Shown here: positions 17,894-25,683 of the stretch, piece by piece
Layout: each line of letters opens with the position of its first letter
Position numbering within the stretch: the first letter of the stretch is position 1
Assembly (NCBI GenBank): GCA_910587075.1
Contig: CAJUKE010000030.1
Coordinates: forward strand, 1 to 35,288
Direction: 5' to 3'
DNA from: an uncultured Muribaculaceae bacterium
Lineage (GTDB): Bacteria > Bacteroidota > Bacteroidia > Bacteroidales > Muribaculaceae
Length of the DNA: 35,288 nucleotides
The notes under the pieces: model-generated
The model's database searches: none
Seen by the model: the letters and a program-made list of their open reading frames with translations, nothing else
Told to the model about the DNA's origin: nothing
Position numbers and translations under genes: made by a program

Positions 17894-19554
17894 AGGTAGC
17901 GCTTGATTGATTTTTTCGGGGTTTTCTCGAACTCGTGGGGTATGAGCTGTACGCGGTCGACGCGCTCGTAGGGGGCCACGAGCGAATTGAGGTCGGCGCG
18001 GTTGCGCTCCATAATCGGTTCGAGCTGGTCGAGGGTCACGCCGTCGGCGTCCATGCGCTCATAGTCGGGGTACACGATAGCCGTGAGACCCTTTCCGCGC
18101 TCCACAATCAGACATTCGTTGACGTAGGGCATATTATTGAGTTTCGCCTCGATTTCCTCGGGATAGATATTCTGGCCCGAGGCGCTGAGTATCATAGTCT
18201 TGGAGCGACCGCGGATAAAGAGCACGTTGTCGTCCGAAAGGGTTCCCATATCGCCCGTATGGAGCCATCCGTCCTCGGAGAGCACCGCCTCCGTGGCGTC
18301 GGGGTTCTTGAAGTAACCGGCCATGACGTTCTGGCCGCGCACGCATATCTCGCCCGGCTGGTTCCGAGGGTCGTCGGAGATGATTTTCGCCTCCATATTG
18401 GGGAGAACGCGGCCACAGGAGGTAACCTCGAACTCGCGCCAGGGCATATAGCTTATAAGGGGGCCGCACTCGGTCATACCGTAGCCGACGGTGAACGGGA
18501 ACTTGATTTTGTGGAGGAAGGCTTCGACTTCGCCGTTGAGCGGCGCGCCGCCTATGATAACCTCCTCGAAGCATCCGCCGAAAGCCTCGACCAGGCGGTT
18601 GCGTATCTTGGCGTAAATCGCGCTGTCGAGCAGGGGCACGGCGAGGGCCCACCGCATGGCGCGGCGGGTAATCATCGGCACAATCTGCTTGCGGTAGATT
18701 TTTTCAAGTATCAGGGGCACGCACACCACCAGGTTGGGCTTCACCTGCGCCAGGGCGGCGAGGAGCAGCTTCGGGGTCGGGGTCTTGGTGAAGATGGTGA
18801 CGAAGGTACCTACCGCCAGGGGCACCAGCATATCGAACGCGCACCCGTAGGCATGGGCCAGCGGGAGGAACGACAGGCAGCGCGAACCCTCGTAGTGGAG
18901 CCTCGACTGCACACCGAACACCACGTTGCCGGCGAGGTTGTCGTAGGTGAGCATCACCCCCTTGGAGAAGCCGGTGGTGCCGGAGGTATAGTTGAGCACG
19001 GCCACGGCGTCGCGGGGCATATTGGGATACGCCACATCCTCGCGGCTGAATCCGCGGGGATATTTCGCCCGGAAGCGGCGCGTGAGGTTACGCACGATGC
19101 GCTCGGCGGTGTTCTCCCCGTCGGGCACGCGCTCGGCGAGCACCTGCCGGTTCTCAAGCGAAACGACGACGCGGAGCGCCGGCATCTGCTCGAACTCGTA
19201 GGTTTCCCACAGCGAGGAGCTTACCATCAGCACCGAAGCCTCGGAATGGTTGATGATGTGCTGGGCGTCGCGGGAGTTGAACTCCGGGAGGATGGGCACG
19301 ATAGTGGCACCGTAGGTTATGGTGGCCATAAACACGGTAACCCAGGTCATGGAGTTCCTGCCGAGGAGAGCAACCTTGTCGCCGGGGCGGAGCCCGAGCT
19401 GGCTGTAGAAGAGATGTATGCGGGCAATGCGCCGTGCGAACTCGCCATAAGTGAGCACCTCGTCGCGCCCATACTCAGCCAACGCCGGCAGCTCCCAGTT
19501 TTCACGGAAGCTGTCGGCGTAGACGCGGAGCAGATGGTCGTCGTATCGAATCAT
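17884..19554 (-). CDS. Long-chain fatty acid--CoA ligase (AMP-binding)
   Basis: 556 residues of the ANL superfamily. It should activate a fatty or other carboxylic acid with ATP to the acyl-adenylate and then transfer it to CoA or ACP. The phosphate-binding motif is YTSGTTGFSKG (189-199). VGYGMTECGPLIS follows, then the hinge LHTGDMGTL and ICVRGQNVMAGYFKNP, and the C-terminal catalytic Lys region FEKTPKKSIKRYLY. Substrate chain length cannot be read. It is last in a four-gene operon, 6 bp after the threonine ammonia-lyase stop. Its 3' end overlaps the convergent endonuclease gene. An acyl-ACP synthetase is an alternative. Confidence 0.85.
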   Translation of the reverse strand: MIRYDDHLLRVYADSFRENWELPALAEYGRDEVLTYGEFARRIARIHLFYSQLGLRPGDKVALLGRNSMTWVTVFMATITYGATIVPILPEFNSRDAQHIINHSEASVLMVSSSLWETYEFEQMPALRVVVSLENRQVLAERVPDGENTAERIVRNLTRRFRAKYPRGFSREDVAYPNMPRDAVAVLNYTSGTTGFSKGVMLTYDNLAGNVVFGVQSRLHYEGSRCLSFLPLAHAYGCAFDMLVPLAVGTFVTIFTKTPTPKLLLAALAQVKPNLVVCVPLILEKIYRKQIVPMITRRAMRWALAVPLLDSAIYAKIRNRLVEAFGGCFEEVIIGGAPLNGEVEAFLHKIKFPFTVGYGMTECGPLISYMPWREFEVTSCGRVLPNMEAKIISDDPRNQPGEICVRGQNVMAGYFKNPDATEAVLSEDGWLHTGDMGTLSDDNVLFIRGRSKTMILSASGQNIYPEEIEAKLNNMPYVNECLIVERGKGLTAIVYPDYERMDADGVTLDQLEPIMERNRADLNSLVAPYERVDRVQLIPHEFEKTPKKSIKRYLYS

Positions 19555-19560
19555 CAGTAA

Positions 19561-20766
19561 TCAGTCTTTGGTAGCGTAACCGGCATCGGCAAGCGCCTTG
19601 CGGATACGTTCGATATGTTCGGAGTTAAGCGTTTCCAGCTCAAGATGGAGCACACAGGAGTTTACCTGCGAGGCCGAGCCGATGCGCTCGTGGTTCACGG
19701 AGAGCACGTTGGCACCCTGGTCGCCCACGACTTTGAGCACGTTGGAGAGGATGCCGGGCTTGTCCTGCACCTCCAGCTCGAACTGGCACACGCGTCCGGC
19801 CTTGGCCAGGCCTCGGTTAATTACGCGGTTGAGGGTGTTCACGTCGATGTTGCCGCCGGAGACAACGCACACCACGTCCTCCCCAGCAATCGGGAGCTTG
19901 CCGAACATGGCGGCGGCCACGGCGGCGGCTCCGGCCCCTTCGGCCACGAGTTTCTGCTTCTCGACCAGGGCGAGGATCGCGGCCGCGATTTCGTCGTCGG
20001 TGACGGTAACCACCTCATCGACGTACTTGCGGCAGAGCTCCAGGGTGAGGTCGCCCGGCTCCTTCACGGCAATGCCGTCGGCGATGGTGAACACCGAGTC
20101 GAGGTGCTCGCGCTTGCCCGACTTCAGCGATTCGGCCATCGAGGGAGCGCCCGCGGCCTGCACGCCGTAGACCTTGATGTCGGGGCGGAGGGTCTTGACA
20201 GCGAAAGCCACTCCGGCGATCAGACCACCGCCGCCGATGGGCACCACGATGGCCTGCACGCGGGGCATCTCTTCGAGAATCTCAAGGCCGATGGTACCCT
20301 GCCCGGCGATAACCAGCGGGTCGTTGAAGGGGTGCACGAAGGTGTAGCCGTGCTTCTCCTTGAGCTCGATGGCCTTGGCGTAGGCGTCGTCGTAGACACC
20401 CGGCACGAGGCACACCTCGGCCCCGAGGCGCTTGGTGGCCTCGATTTTCGAGATCGGCGCCCCGGCGGGGAGGCATATCAGCGACTTAATGCCGTGGTGG
20501 GTGGCTCCCAGGGCCACACCCTGGGCGTGGTTGCCGGCCGAGCAGGCTATCACGCCGTGGGCCTTCTCCTCGTCGGAGAGCTGGGAAATCTTGTAGTAGG
20601 CGCCGCGGAGCTTGAAGGCCCCGGTGTGCTGGAGATTCTCTGGTTTGAGATATATGTTGCAGCTTGAGGAGAGCTGTGTCGGACCGATGATTTTGGGATG
20701 ACGGGCGACGTCGCGGAGCACCATTTGCGCGCGGTATACCTCGTCAATCGTAAGTTCCTTGCTCAT
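19561..20766 (-). CDS. ilvA: Threonine ammonia-lyase with ACT domain
   Basis: 401 residues. This PLP enzyme deaminates L-threonine to 2-oxobutanoate, feeding isoleucine synthesis or propionate formation. The PLP lysine is Lys52 in HTGAFKLRGA, SAGNHAQGVA lies near residue 93, and the phosphate-binding PIGGGGLIAG lies in the middle. A C-terminal ACT domain (about 325-401, starting FELEVQDKPGILSNV) suggests amino acid regulation. Length and the single ACT domain fit the short Bacteroidales/Firmicutes type; a catabolic TdcB-like role cannot be excluded, so the symbol is tentative. It lies 30 bp after nfnB and 6 bp before the ligase. Confidence 0.88.
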   Translation of the reverse strand: MSKELTIDEVYRAQMVLRDVARHPKIIGPTQLSSSCNIYLKPENLQHTGAFKLRGAYYKISQLSDEEKAHGVIACSAGNHAQGVALGATHHGIKSLICLPAGAPISKIEATKRLGAEVCLVPGVYDDAYAKAIELKEKHGYTFVHPFNDPLVIAGQGTIGLEILEEMPRVQAIVVPIGGGGLIAGVAFAVKTLRPDIKVYGVQAAGAPSMAESLKSGKREHLDSVFTIADGIAVKEPGDLTLELCRKYVDEVVTVTDDEIAAAILALVEKQKLVAEGAGAAAVAAAMFGKLPIAGEDVVCVVSGGNIDVNTLNRVINRGLAKAGRVCQFELEVQDKPGILSNVLKVVGDQGANVLSVNHERIGSASQVNSCVLHLELETLNSEHIERIRKALADAGYATKD

Positions 20767-20796
20767 TGCTTTATTCTCTTTATCTTAAAGTGTTGG

Positions 20797-22269
20797 TTAT
20801 TTCTGCGAAAGCCGGGCGTCCATGGCGGCGGCGGCGCGGCGGCCGTCGCCCATGGCGAGAATCACGGTAGCCCCGCCGCGCACGATGTCGCCACCAGCGT
20901 AGAGGAGCGGGAGGGTGGTTTCGAGAGTCTCCTCGTTGACCACGAGGGTGCCGCGGCGGGTCACCTCAAGCCCTTCGATCGAGTCAGGCACGAGCGGGTT
21001 GGGGGAAACGCCGACGCTGACGATAACCTCGTCGACGGGCATCTCAACAATGTCCCCCTCGATGGGTACCGGCGAGCGGCGACCCGAGGCGTCGGGCTCG
21101 CCGAGCTCCATGCGCTGCAGACGCATAGCTTTCACGCGGCCACTCTCGTCGGTAAGGTACTCGATCGGGTTGTGGAGAGTGAGGAATGTAACCCCCTCCT
21201 CCTTGGCATGGCGCACCTCCTCGACGCGGGCGGGCATTTCGGCCTCGCTGCGGCGATATACGATGTAGACCTCCTCGGCACCCATGCGGCGGGCGGTGCG
21301 GCAGGAATCCATGGCGGTGTTGCCGGCCCCGACAACGGCCACTCGCTTACCCTTGATCACGGGGGTGGCCCATCCGGGACGCCCGGCACCCATCAGGTTG
21401 ATGCGGGTGAGGTATTCGTTGGACGACATGACGCCGATGGCGTTCTCGCCCGGAATACCCATAAAGCGGGGGAGCCCGGCGCCGGAGGCCACGAACACGC
21501 CGTCGAACCCGCGGGACATAAGGTCGTCATAGCCGAGCGTCTTGCCTACGACGCAGTTGGCCATAAACTTGACCCCGGCGGTGCGGAGGGCGTCGATTTC
21601 GATGTCGACCACCTTGTTGGGGAGGCGGAACTCGGGAATGCCGTACTTGAGCACGCCGCCGATTTCGTGGAGCGCCTCGAATACCTCCACCTCGTAGCCG
21701 CGGCGGGCCATATCGCCGGCGAACGAGAGAGCCGCCGGACCGGAACCGACCACGGCGACGCGCTTGCCGTTAGCGGCGGCGCAGGGAGGAATCGGAGCCT
21801 CGCCCCGGGAAGCGGCCTCGTTGGCCGTGTCGGCGGCGAAACGCTCCAGGTAGCCGATGGCCACCGCGGGGAGGTTCATCTTATTATATATGCATTTCGA
21901 CTCGCACTGGCGCTCCTGGGGGCACACTCGGCCGCACACGGCGGGGAGCGCCGAGGTTTCGCGGAGCGTCGCGGCGGCGGCGGGGAAGTCGCCCCGCTCG
22001 ATGTTCTTTACAAATCCGGGGATGTTGATGCCCACGGGGCATCCCTGGACGCACGTCGGGTTGGGGCAGTCGAGGCAGCGGGTGGCCTCCAGCACGGCCT
22101 GTTCGGCGGAGAGCCCCTGGTTGACCTCCTCGTTGCAGCTTACGCGGTACGAGGGGGGGAGCTCGGCCATCTTGACGCGCGGAATCTCGCGGCGCTGCTT
22201 GGGAGTGTGGGCCTTGCGCAGTTCCTCGCGCCACTGGGCGTCGCGAGGCGATATGGTATCCTGGTTCAT
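20797..22269 (-). CDS. nfnB: NfnB / NADPH-dependent glutamate synthase-like (GltA) flavoprotein
   Basis: 490 residues. An N-terminal ferredoxin-like part carries two cysteine sets: C65, C68, C73 and C77, then C112, C116, C122 and C126, for two 4Fe-4S clusters. Next come an FAD-binding Rossmann motif (VAVVGSGPAALSFAG near 171) and a second dinucleotide motif for NADPH (VAVVGAGNTAMDSC near 311). Alone, such proteins are annotated as the GltA glutamate synthase small subunit. The upstream NfnA-type gene makes an electron-bifurcating NADH-dependent ferredoxin:NADP+ oxidoreductase more likely, balancing ferredoxin, NADH and NADPH pools in an anaerobe. No glutamate synthase large subunit is nearby. 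Confidence 0.85.
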   Translation of the reverse strand: MNQDTISPRDAQWREELRKAHTPKQRREIPRVKMAELPPSYRVSCNEEVNQGLSAEQAVLEATRCLDCPNPTCVQGCPVGINIPGFVKNIERGDFPAAAATLRETSALPAVCGRVCPQERQCESKCIYNKMNLPAVAIGYLERFAADTANEAASRGEAPIPPCAAANGKRVAVVGSGPAALSFAGDMARRGYEVEVFEALHEIGGVLKYGIPEFRLPNKVVDIEIDALRTAGVKFMANCVVGKTLGYDDLMSRGFDGVFVASGAGLPRFMGIPGENAIGVMSSNEYLTRINLMGAGRPGWATPVIKGKRVAVVGAGNTAMDSCRTARRMGAEEVYIVYRRSEAEMPARVEEVRHAKEEGVTFLTLHNPIEYLTDESGRVKAMRLQRMELGEPDASGRRSPVPIEGDIVEMPVDEVIVSVGVSPNPLVPDSIEGLEVTRRGTLVVNEETLETTLPLLYAGGDIVRGGATVILAMGDGRRAAAAMDARLSQK

Positions 22270-22294
22270 AGGGTCTACAGGTTAAGGGCTTTAA

Positions 22295-23074
22295 TTAATA
22301 TGAACGGAGTCGGGTGAGCATCTCGTCGAAGTCGACCTGGTGGGCGTCGAACTCGGGGCCGTCGACGCAGACGAAGCGCATCTTGCCGCCGACAGTCACG
22401 CGGCACGCGCCGCACATACCCGTGCCGTCGACCATTATGGTGTTGAGCGAGCATATGGTGGGCACTTCGTATTTCTTCGTCAGTAGGCTCACGAACTTCA
22501 TCATGATGGCCGGGCCGATGGTGCACACGAGGTCGACTTTCTCGCGCTTGATCACCTCCTCGACACCGTCGGTAACGAGGCCCTTGCGGCCATAGGAGCC
22601 GTCGTCGGTCATTATTATCACCTCGTCGGCGTGGCGGCGCACCTCCTCCTCAAGGATTATCAGGTCACGGGTGCGGGCGGCGAGCACGGCCACCACGCGG
22701 TTGCCGGCCTGCTTCATGGCGGCGAGAATAGGGAGCAGCGGCGCCACCCCGACTCCTCCGCCGCAGCACACCACCGTGCCGTAATCGCGGATGTCGGTGG
22801 CGCGGCCGAGGGGGCCGACAACGTCGTGGAGATACTCGCCCGCCTCCTTGGCGCAGATTTGGGCCGTGGAGGCACCGATGGCCTGCACTACCAGGGTTAT
22901 GGTGCCTTTCTTGACGTCGGCGTCGGCGATCGTCAGCGGGATGCGCTCCCCTTTCTCATCGCAGATCACGATCACGAAGTGACCCGGGCGGCGCGCCTTG
23001 GCGATCAGCGGGGCCTCGACCACGAGCTTCACCACTTTCTCCGAGAAATATTCCTTGGAAAGAATCTTGTTCAT
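22295..23074 (-). CDS. nfnA: NfnA / sulfide dehydrogenase-like FAD/NAD-binding subunit
   Basis: 259 residues of the ferredoxin-NADP reductase/PyrK superfamily. The N-terminal half binds FAD (RRPGHFVIVI). GGGVGVAPLLPI near 105 begins the NAD-binding domain. The C-terminal 2Fe-2S motif has C221, C224 and C236 in DGTGMCGACRV and RFVCVDGPEFD. In studied NfnA an aspartate acts as a ligand, and Asp216 is the obvious candidate here. It pairs with NfnB, which starts 25 bp downstream. It heads the operon and has a strong promoter. PyrK of dihydroorotate dehydrogenase is the alternative, but no pyrD is present. Confidence 0.87.
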   Translation of the reverse strand: MNKILSKEYFSEKVVKLVVEAPLIAKARRPGHFVIVICDEKGERIPLTIADADVKKGTITLVVQAIGASTAQICAKEAGEYLHDVVGPLGRATDIRDYGTVVCCGGGVGVAPLLPILAAMKQAGNRVVAVLAARTRDLIILEEEVRRHADEVIIMTDDGSYGRKGLVTDGVEEVIKREKVDLVCTIGPAIMMKFVSLLTKKYEVPTICSLNTIMVDGTGMCGACRVTVGGKMRFVCVDGPEFDAHQVDFDEMLTRLRSY

Positions 23075-23167
23075 TTAACTAACCTAAAAGTAAGCTTTTC
23101 AACAAAAAACCGACCCGCGGCCCCCGGGGGTCAGCCCCGCGGAAAAGCCCGGCCTGCTATTACCCCG

Positions 23168-23198
23168 CAAATATACGAAACTTCCCCGCCACCTCAAA
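23168..23198 (-). promoter_or_regulatory. Promoter of the nfnA-nfnB-ilvA-ligase operon
   Basis: On the minus strand TTTG (complement of 23195-23198), 19 bp, then TATATTTG (complement of 23168-23175): a perfect Bacteroidetes match. The leader would be near 87 nt and includes a GC-rich foldable stretch at 23109-23145. Confidence 0.75.
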
Positions 23199-23270
23199 AT
23201 AATATTGCCTCCCCGGCCCGGCGTCAGGCGGGCGGCATCAAAAGCATTTCGAGGAAATTTCAGAGAATTG

Positions 23271-23301
23271 TTGCGGGAAGAGGGAAATTTCGTTAATTTT
23301 G
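23271..23301 (+). promoter_or_regulatory. Promoter of the polyprenyl synthase gene
   Basis: GTTG near 23270-23273, about 20 bp, then TAATTTTG at 23294-23301. The ATG at 23319 is 17 bp downstream, which decides the start: an in-frame ATG at 23205 would lie upstream of the promoter. Confidence 0.65.
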
Positions 23302-23318
23302 CACCCGAATTATCGGAA

Positions 23319-24302
23319 ATGGGCAACTTTAAATCCATACAGCAATCACTCGCGCCGGAACTGACCAGGCTCAACAGCCTTATCAGGCAGACTCTCGACT
23401 CCCCCAACGAGCTGATGAACCGAGTGATAGCCACCTACCTGAGGAAGGAGGGAAAACAGGTGCGCCCGATCCTGGTGATGCTCTGCGCCAAGCTGTTCGA
23501 CGAGGTTACGGAGAAGGCGCTCAAAGGCGCCGCCGCCGTGGAGCTGCTCCATAACGCGTCGCTGATTCACGACGACGTGGTCGATGACACCACCACCCGC
23601 CGCGGCGAGCAGACAATCAACGCCTTGTGGGACAACCATCTGGCCGTGCTCATAGGGGATTTCTTCCTCTCGAACGCGCTGCTCCAGGCCGCCGCCACCG
23701 ACGACATACGCATCGTGAACTCGATTTCCGAGCTCGGACGACTGCTTTCGATCGGCGAGCTTGACGAAATCTACACCGCCCGCTTCAACAATCTCGACGA
23801 GGAGGCTTATTTCCAGATTATTTTCCGCAAGACGGCATCGCTGTTCGTGGCCTGCGCCGAGGTTGGCGTTTTCGCCGCCGGAATCGACAAGGAGGACCCC
23901 AGAGGCGCCGCGCTCGTAGAATACAGCCGCCTGCTCGGCCTCTGCTTCCAGATCAAGGACGATATTTTCGACTATTACGCCGACGCCGCCATCGGCAAAC
24001 CCACCGGCAACGACCTCCGCGAGGGGAAAATCACGCTGCCGCTGCTGCATACACTCCGCGACGAGACAATCGCCGGATGCGCCGCGATGCGCGAACTCGC
24101 CCGCAAGGAGTCGCTCACAGCCGATGAAATCGCGACACTCATAACCTACGCCATCGACAACGGGGGCATCGACTACGCCTACAGCGTGATGAGGGGGTTC
24201 CGCGACCGCGCCTCCAAGCTTCTCGACGATACCTTCGCCCCCTCCCCCGCCCTCGACGCCCTGAAGTCGCTCATCGACTTCATCATCGAGCGCGACCACT
24301 GA
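23319..24302 (+). CDS. ispB: Trans-long-chain polyprenyl diphosphate synthase
   Basis: 327 residues from the ATG at 23319; the 38-codon upstream extension is rejected because the promoter lies inside it. The enzyme condenses isopentenyl diphosphate units to a long all-trans chain, probably the menaquinone side chain, at the membrane face. Both Asp-rich motifs are present: DDVVD at 85-89 and DDIFD at 214-218. The GKQVRP start motif is at 45-50. Small residues (Ala80, Ser81) just before the first motif leave room for long chains. Product length cannot be read, so the octaprenyl-type symbol is tentative. It is divergent from nfnA. Confidence 0.88.
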   Translation: MGNFKSIQQSLAPELTRLNSLIRQTLDSPNELMNRVIATYLRKEGKQVRPILVMLCAKLFDEVTEKALKGAAAVELLHNASLIHDDVVDDTTTRRGEQTINALWDNHLAVLIGDFFLSNALLQAAATDDIRIVNSISELGRLLSIGELDEIYTARFNNLDEEAYFQIIFRKTASLFVACAEVGVFAAGIDKEDPRGAALVEYSRLLGLCFQIKDDIFDYYADAAIGKPTGNDLREGKITLPLLHTLRDETIAGCAAMRELARKESLTADEIATLITYAIDNGGIDYAYSVMRGFRDRASKLLDDTFAPSPALDALKSLIDFIIERDH

Positions 24303-24379
24303 GAAATGCCGCGTACCCGCCAGTCAGGACGAACCATATAAAGCCGCTCGGCGACGACATACCGCGTCAACAGCTACCG

Positions 24380-24410
24380 TTTGGCAAAGCGTCACAATCC
24401 CATACTTCAA
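24380..24410 (+). promoter_or_regulatory. Candidate promoter for the secreted protein gene
   Basis: TTTG at 24380-24383, 19 bp, then TACTTCAA at 24403-24410, which keeps the TAnnTT half of the -7 box. The ATG is 29 bp on. Confidence 0.35.
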
Positions 24411-24438
24411 TCGCAACCAGAATCAAAACCCATACGCC

Positions 24439-25650
24439 ATGTTTGGTCTGATAGAAAAATCACGCTCGCTTATAGCGACCGCCATAATCATATCCGCAGC
24501 GGCTGCGACAAATGTCGCAGCCGAAGAATTGGGCTATTACGCCTATCCACCCACCGTGGCGGCGTGGGGCGAATACAGCACCCCTGAGAAATTATCGGTG
24601 AAATTCTGCGGGTTGAATTCCGGCTTTTCCGGGTCATACAGCCTCACCTGCCCCGACGACTGGAACGGGAAAATACGCATCACGGCGGCAAACGGATCGA
24701 GCGTGCGCATAAGGAGCGTCGTTCTTTACGGGTCGAACCTTGAAATGTCGATGTCGGGCGACTTTGAAAAAAATGAATCGATAACCCTGCATATCGACAA
24801 AGGGGTGGTCGTAAAGAATACACAGACTTCCGACGGCTCAGCAATGGTTGAAGAGAGCCCTGCCATCGACCTGACATACCGATATGTTAACGGGCCCGCG
24901 ACGACCTACCAAGCTTTCGAAAAATACGCCTTTGGCGACTACGAGGTCAAGGGGAATTTGTCGAATATCACAATTTCCGACGGCAACTCCATTGTTGCAC
25001 GGGCTACCGGGCTCAATAACGGCGACCTGACGTTCTCCTCCGTTCTGGAGGACCGTGGTATTTACAAGATGGTGATACCCGAAAATATGTACATCACCCA
25101 TTACGAGCTCGGCGACGAGGACAAGCCCGTATATAACGAGCGTATGGAGGTTTACCTCAGCGTCGCCGGTAATCCTTTCGACGTCATCAGGACACTTCCG
25201 GCGCAAGGGAGCACCGTGGAGAGTATAAATAAATTCACACTGATATTCCCCGATGATGTCGCCGAGCTGGTTTACAAGGGTTCGACCCAAATCACCCTTA
25301 CCAACAATGACACCGACAAGACGTACCATATCGGCGGCAGCTATGAAAAGACCTTCGCCAACGCGCTCGACATATCCTTCGCGGAGGGGATAATCGAGCC
25401 GGGGCGGTACACCCTGCGCATACCCGAGGGGACAGTCAAGTCATACGGCTGGTCAAAGTTCGCCAACGAGCCCTTCAGCGTCGACTTCACCATAGCCCCG
25501 TCCGCCGGAGTCGAATCGGTCGAGGCCGACGATGACAGCAATTCGGCAACCAGCTACTTCGGCATCGACGGCACCAAGCTCTACCGCGCGCCCTCTCACG
25601 GAATCTTTATCGAAAAGAGAGGCGACAAAGCTCGGAAAATAATCAGATAA
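24439..25650 (+). CDS. Secreted protein of unknown function with sorting-like C-terminus
   Basis: 403 residues. An N-terminal signal peptide (SLIATAIIISAAAATNVAAEE) is followed by beta-rich sequence with repeated Ig-like segments; one near 250 (NPFDVIRTLPAQGSTVESI) looks like an SbsA/Big-type Ig domain opening. The last 45 residues hold a linker rich in Asp/Ser, then SYFGIDGTKLYRAPSHGIFI and a basic end (KIIR). This matches the layout of type IX-secretion-like tails and resembles the pectinesterase tail. I do not recognise a family. A 22-bp perfect palindrome (24501-24522) falls in the signal-peptide codons. It is flanked by housekeeping genes; a candidate promoter precedes it. Confidence 0.7.
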   Translation: MFGLIEKSRSLIATAIIISAAAATNVAAEELGYYAYPPTVAAWGEYSTPEKLSVKFCGLNSGFSGSYSLTCPDDWNGKIRITAANGSSVRIRSVVLYGSNLEMSMSGDFEKNESITLHIDKGVVVKNTQTSDGSAMVEESPAIDLTYRYVNGPATTYQAFEKYAFGDYEVKGNLSNITISDGNSIVARATGLNNGDLTFSSVLEDRGIYKMVIPENMYITHYELGDEDKPVYNERMEVYLSVAGNPFDVIRTLPAQGSTVESINKFTLIFPDDVAELVYKGSTQITLTNNDTDKTYHIGGSYEKTFANALDISFAEGIIEPGRYTLRIPEGTVKSYGWSKFANEPFSVDFTIAPSAGVESVEADDDSNSATSYFGIDGTKLYRAPSHGIFIEKRGDKARKIIR

Positions 25651-25683
25651 CCAACTACCCATAACCATACTACAGCCAGCGCC

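Noticed and set aside
17935..19560. 541-codon plus-strand frame opposite the acyl-CoA ligase
   Set aside because: Antisense shadow. The ligase strand carries the AMP-binding motif in order.
20698..22317. 539-codon plus-strand frame opposite nfnB
   Set aside because: Antisense shadow crossing the nfnB-ilvA boundary, with no recognisable domain.
23205..23318. 38-codon N-terminal extension of the polyprenyl synthase
   Set aside because: A good promoter lies inside it, and the synthase family begins at the ATG at 23319.
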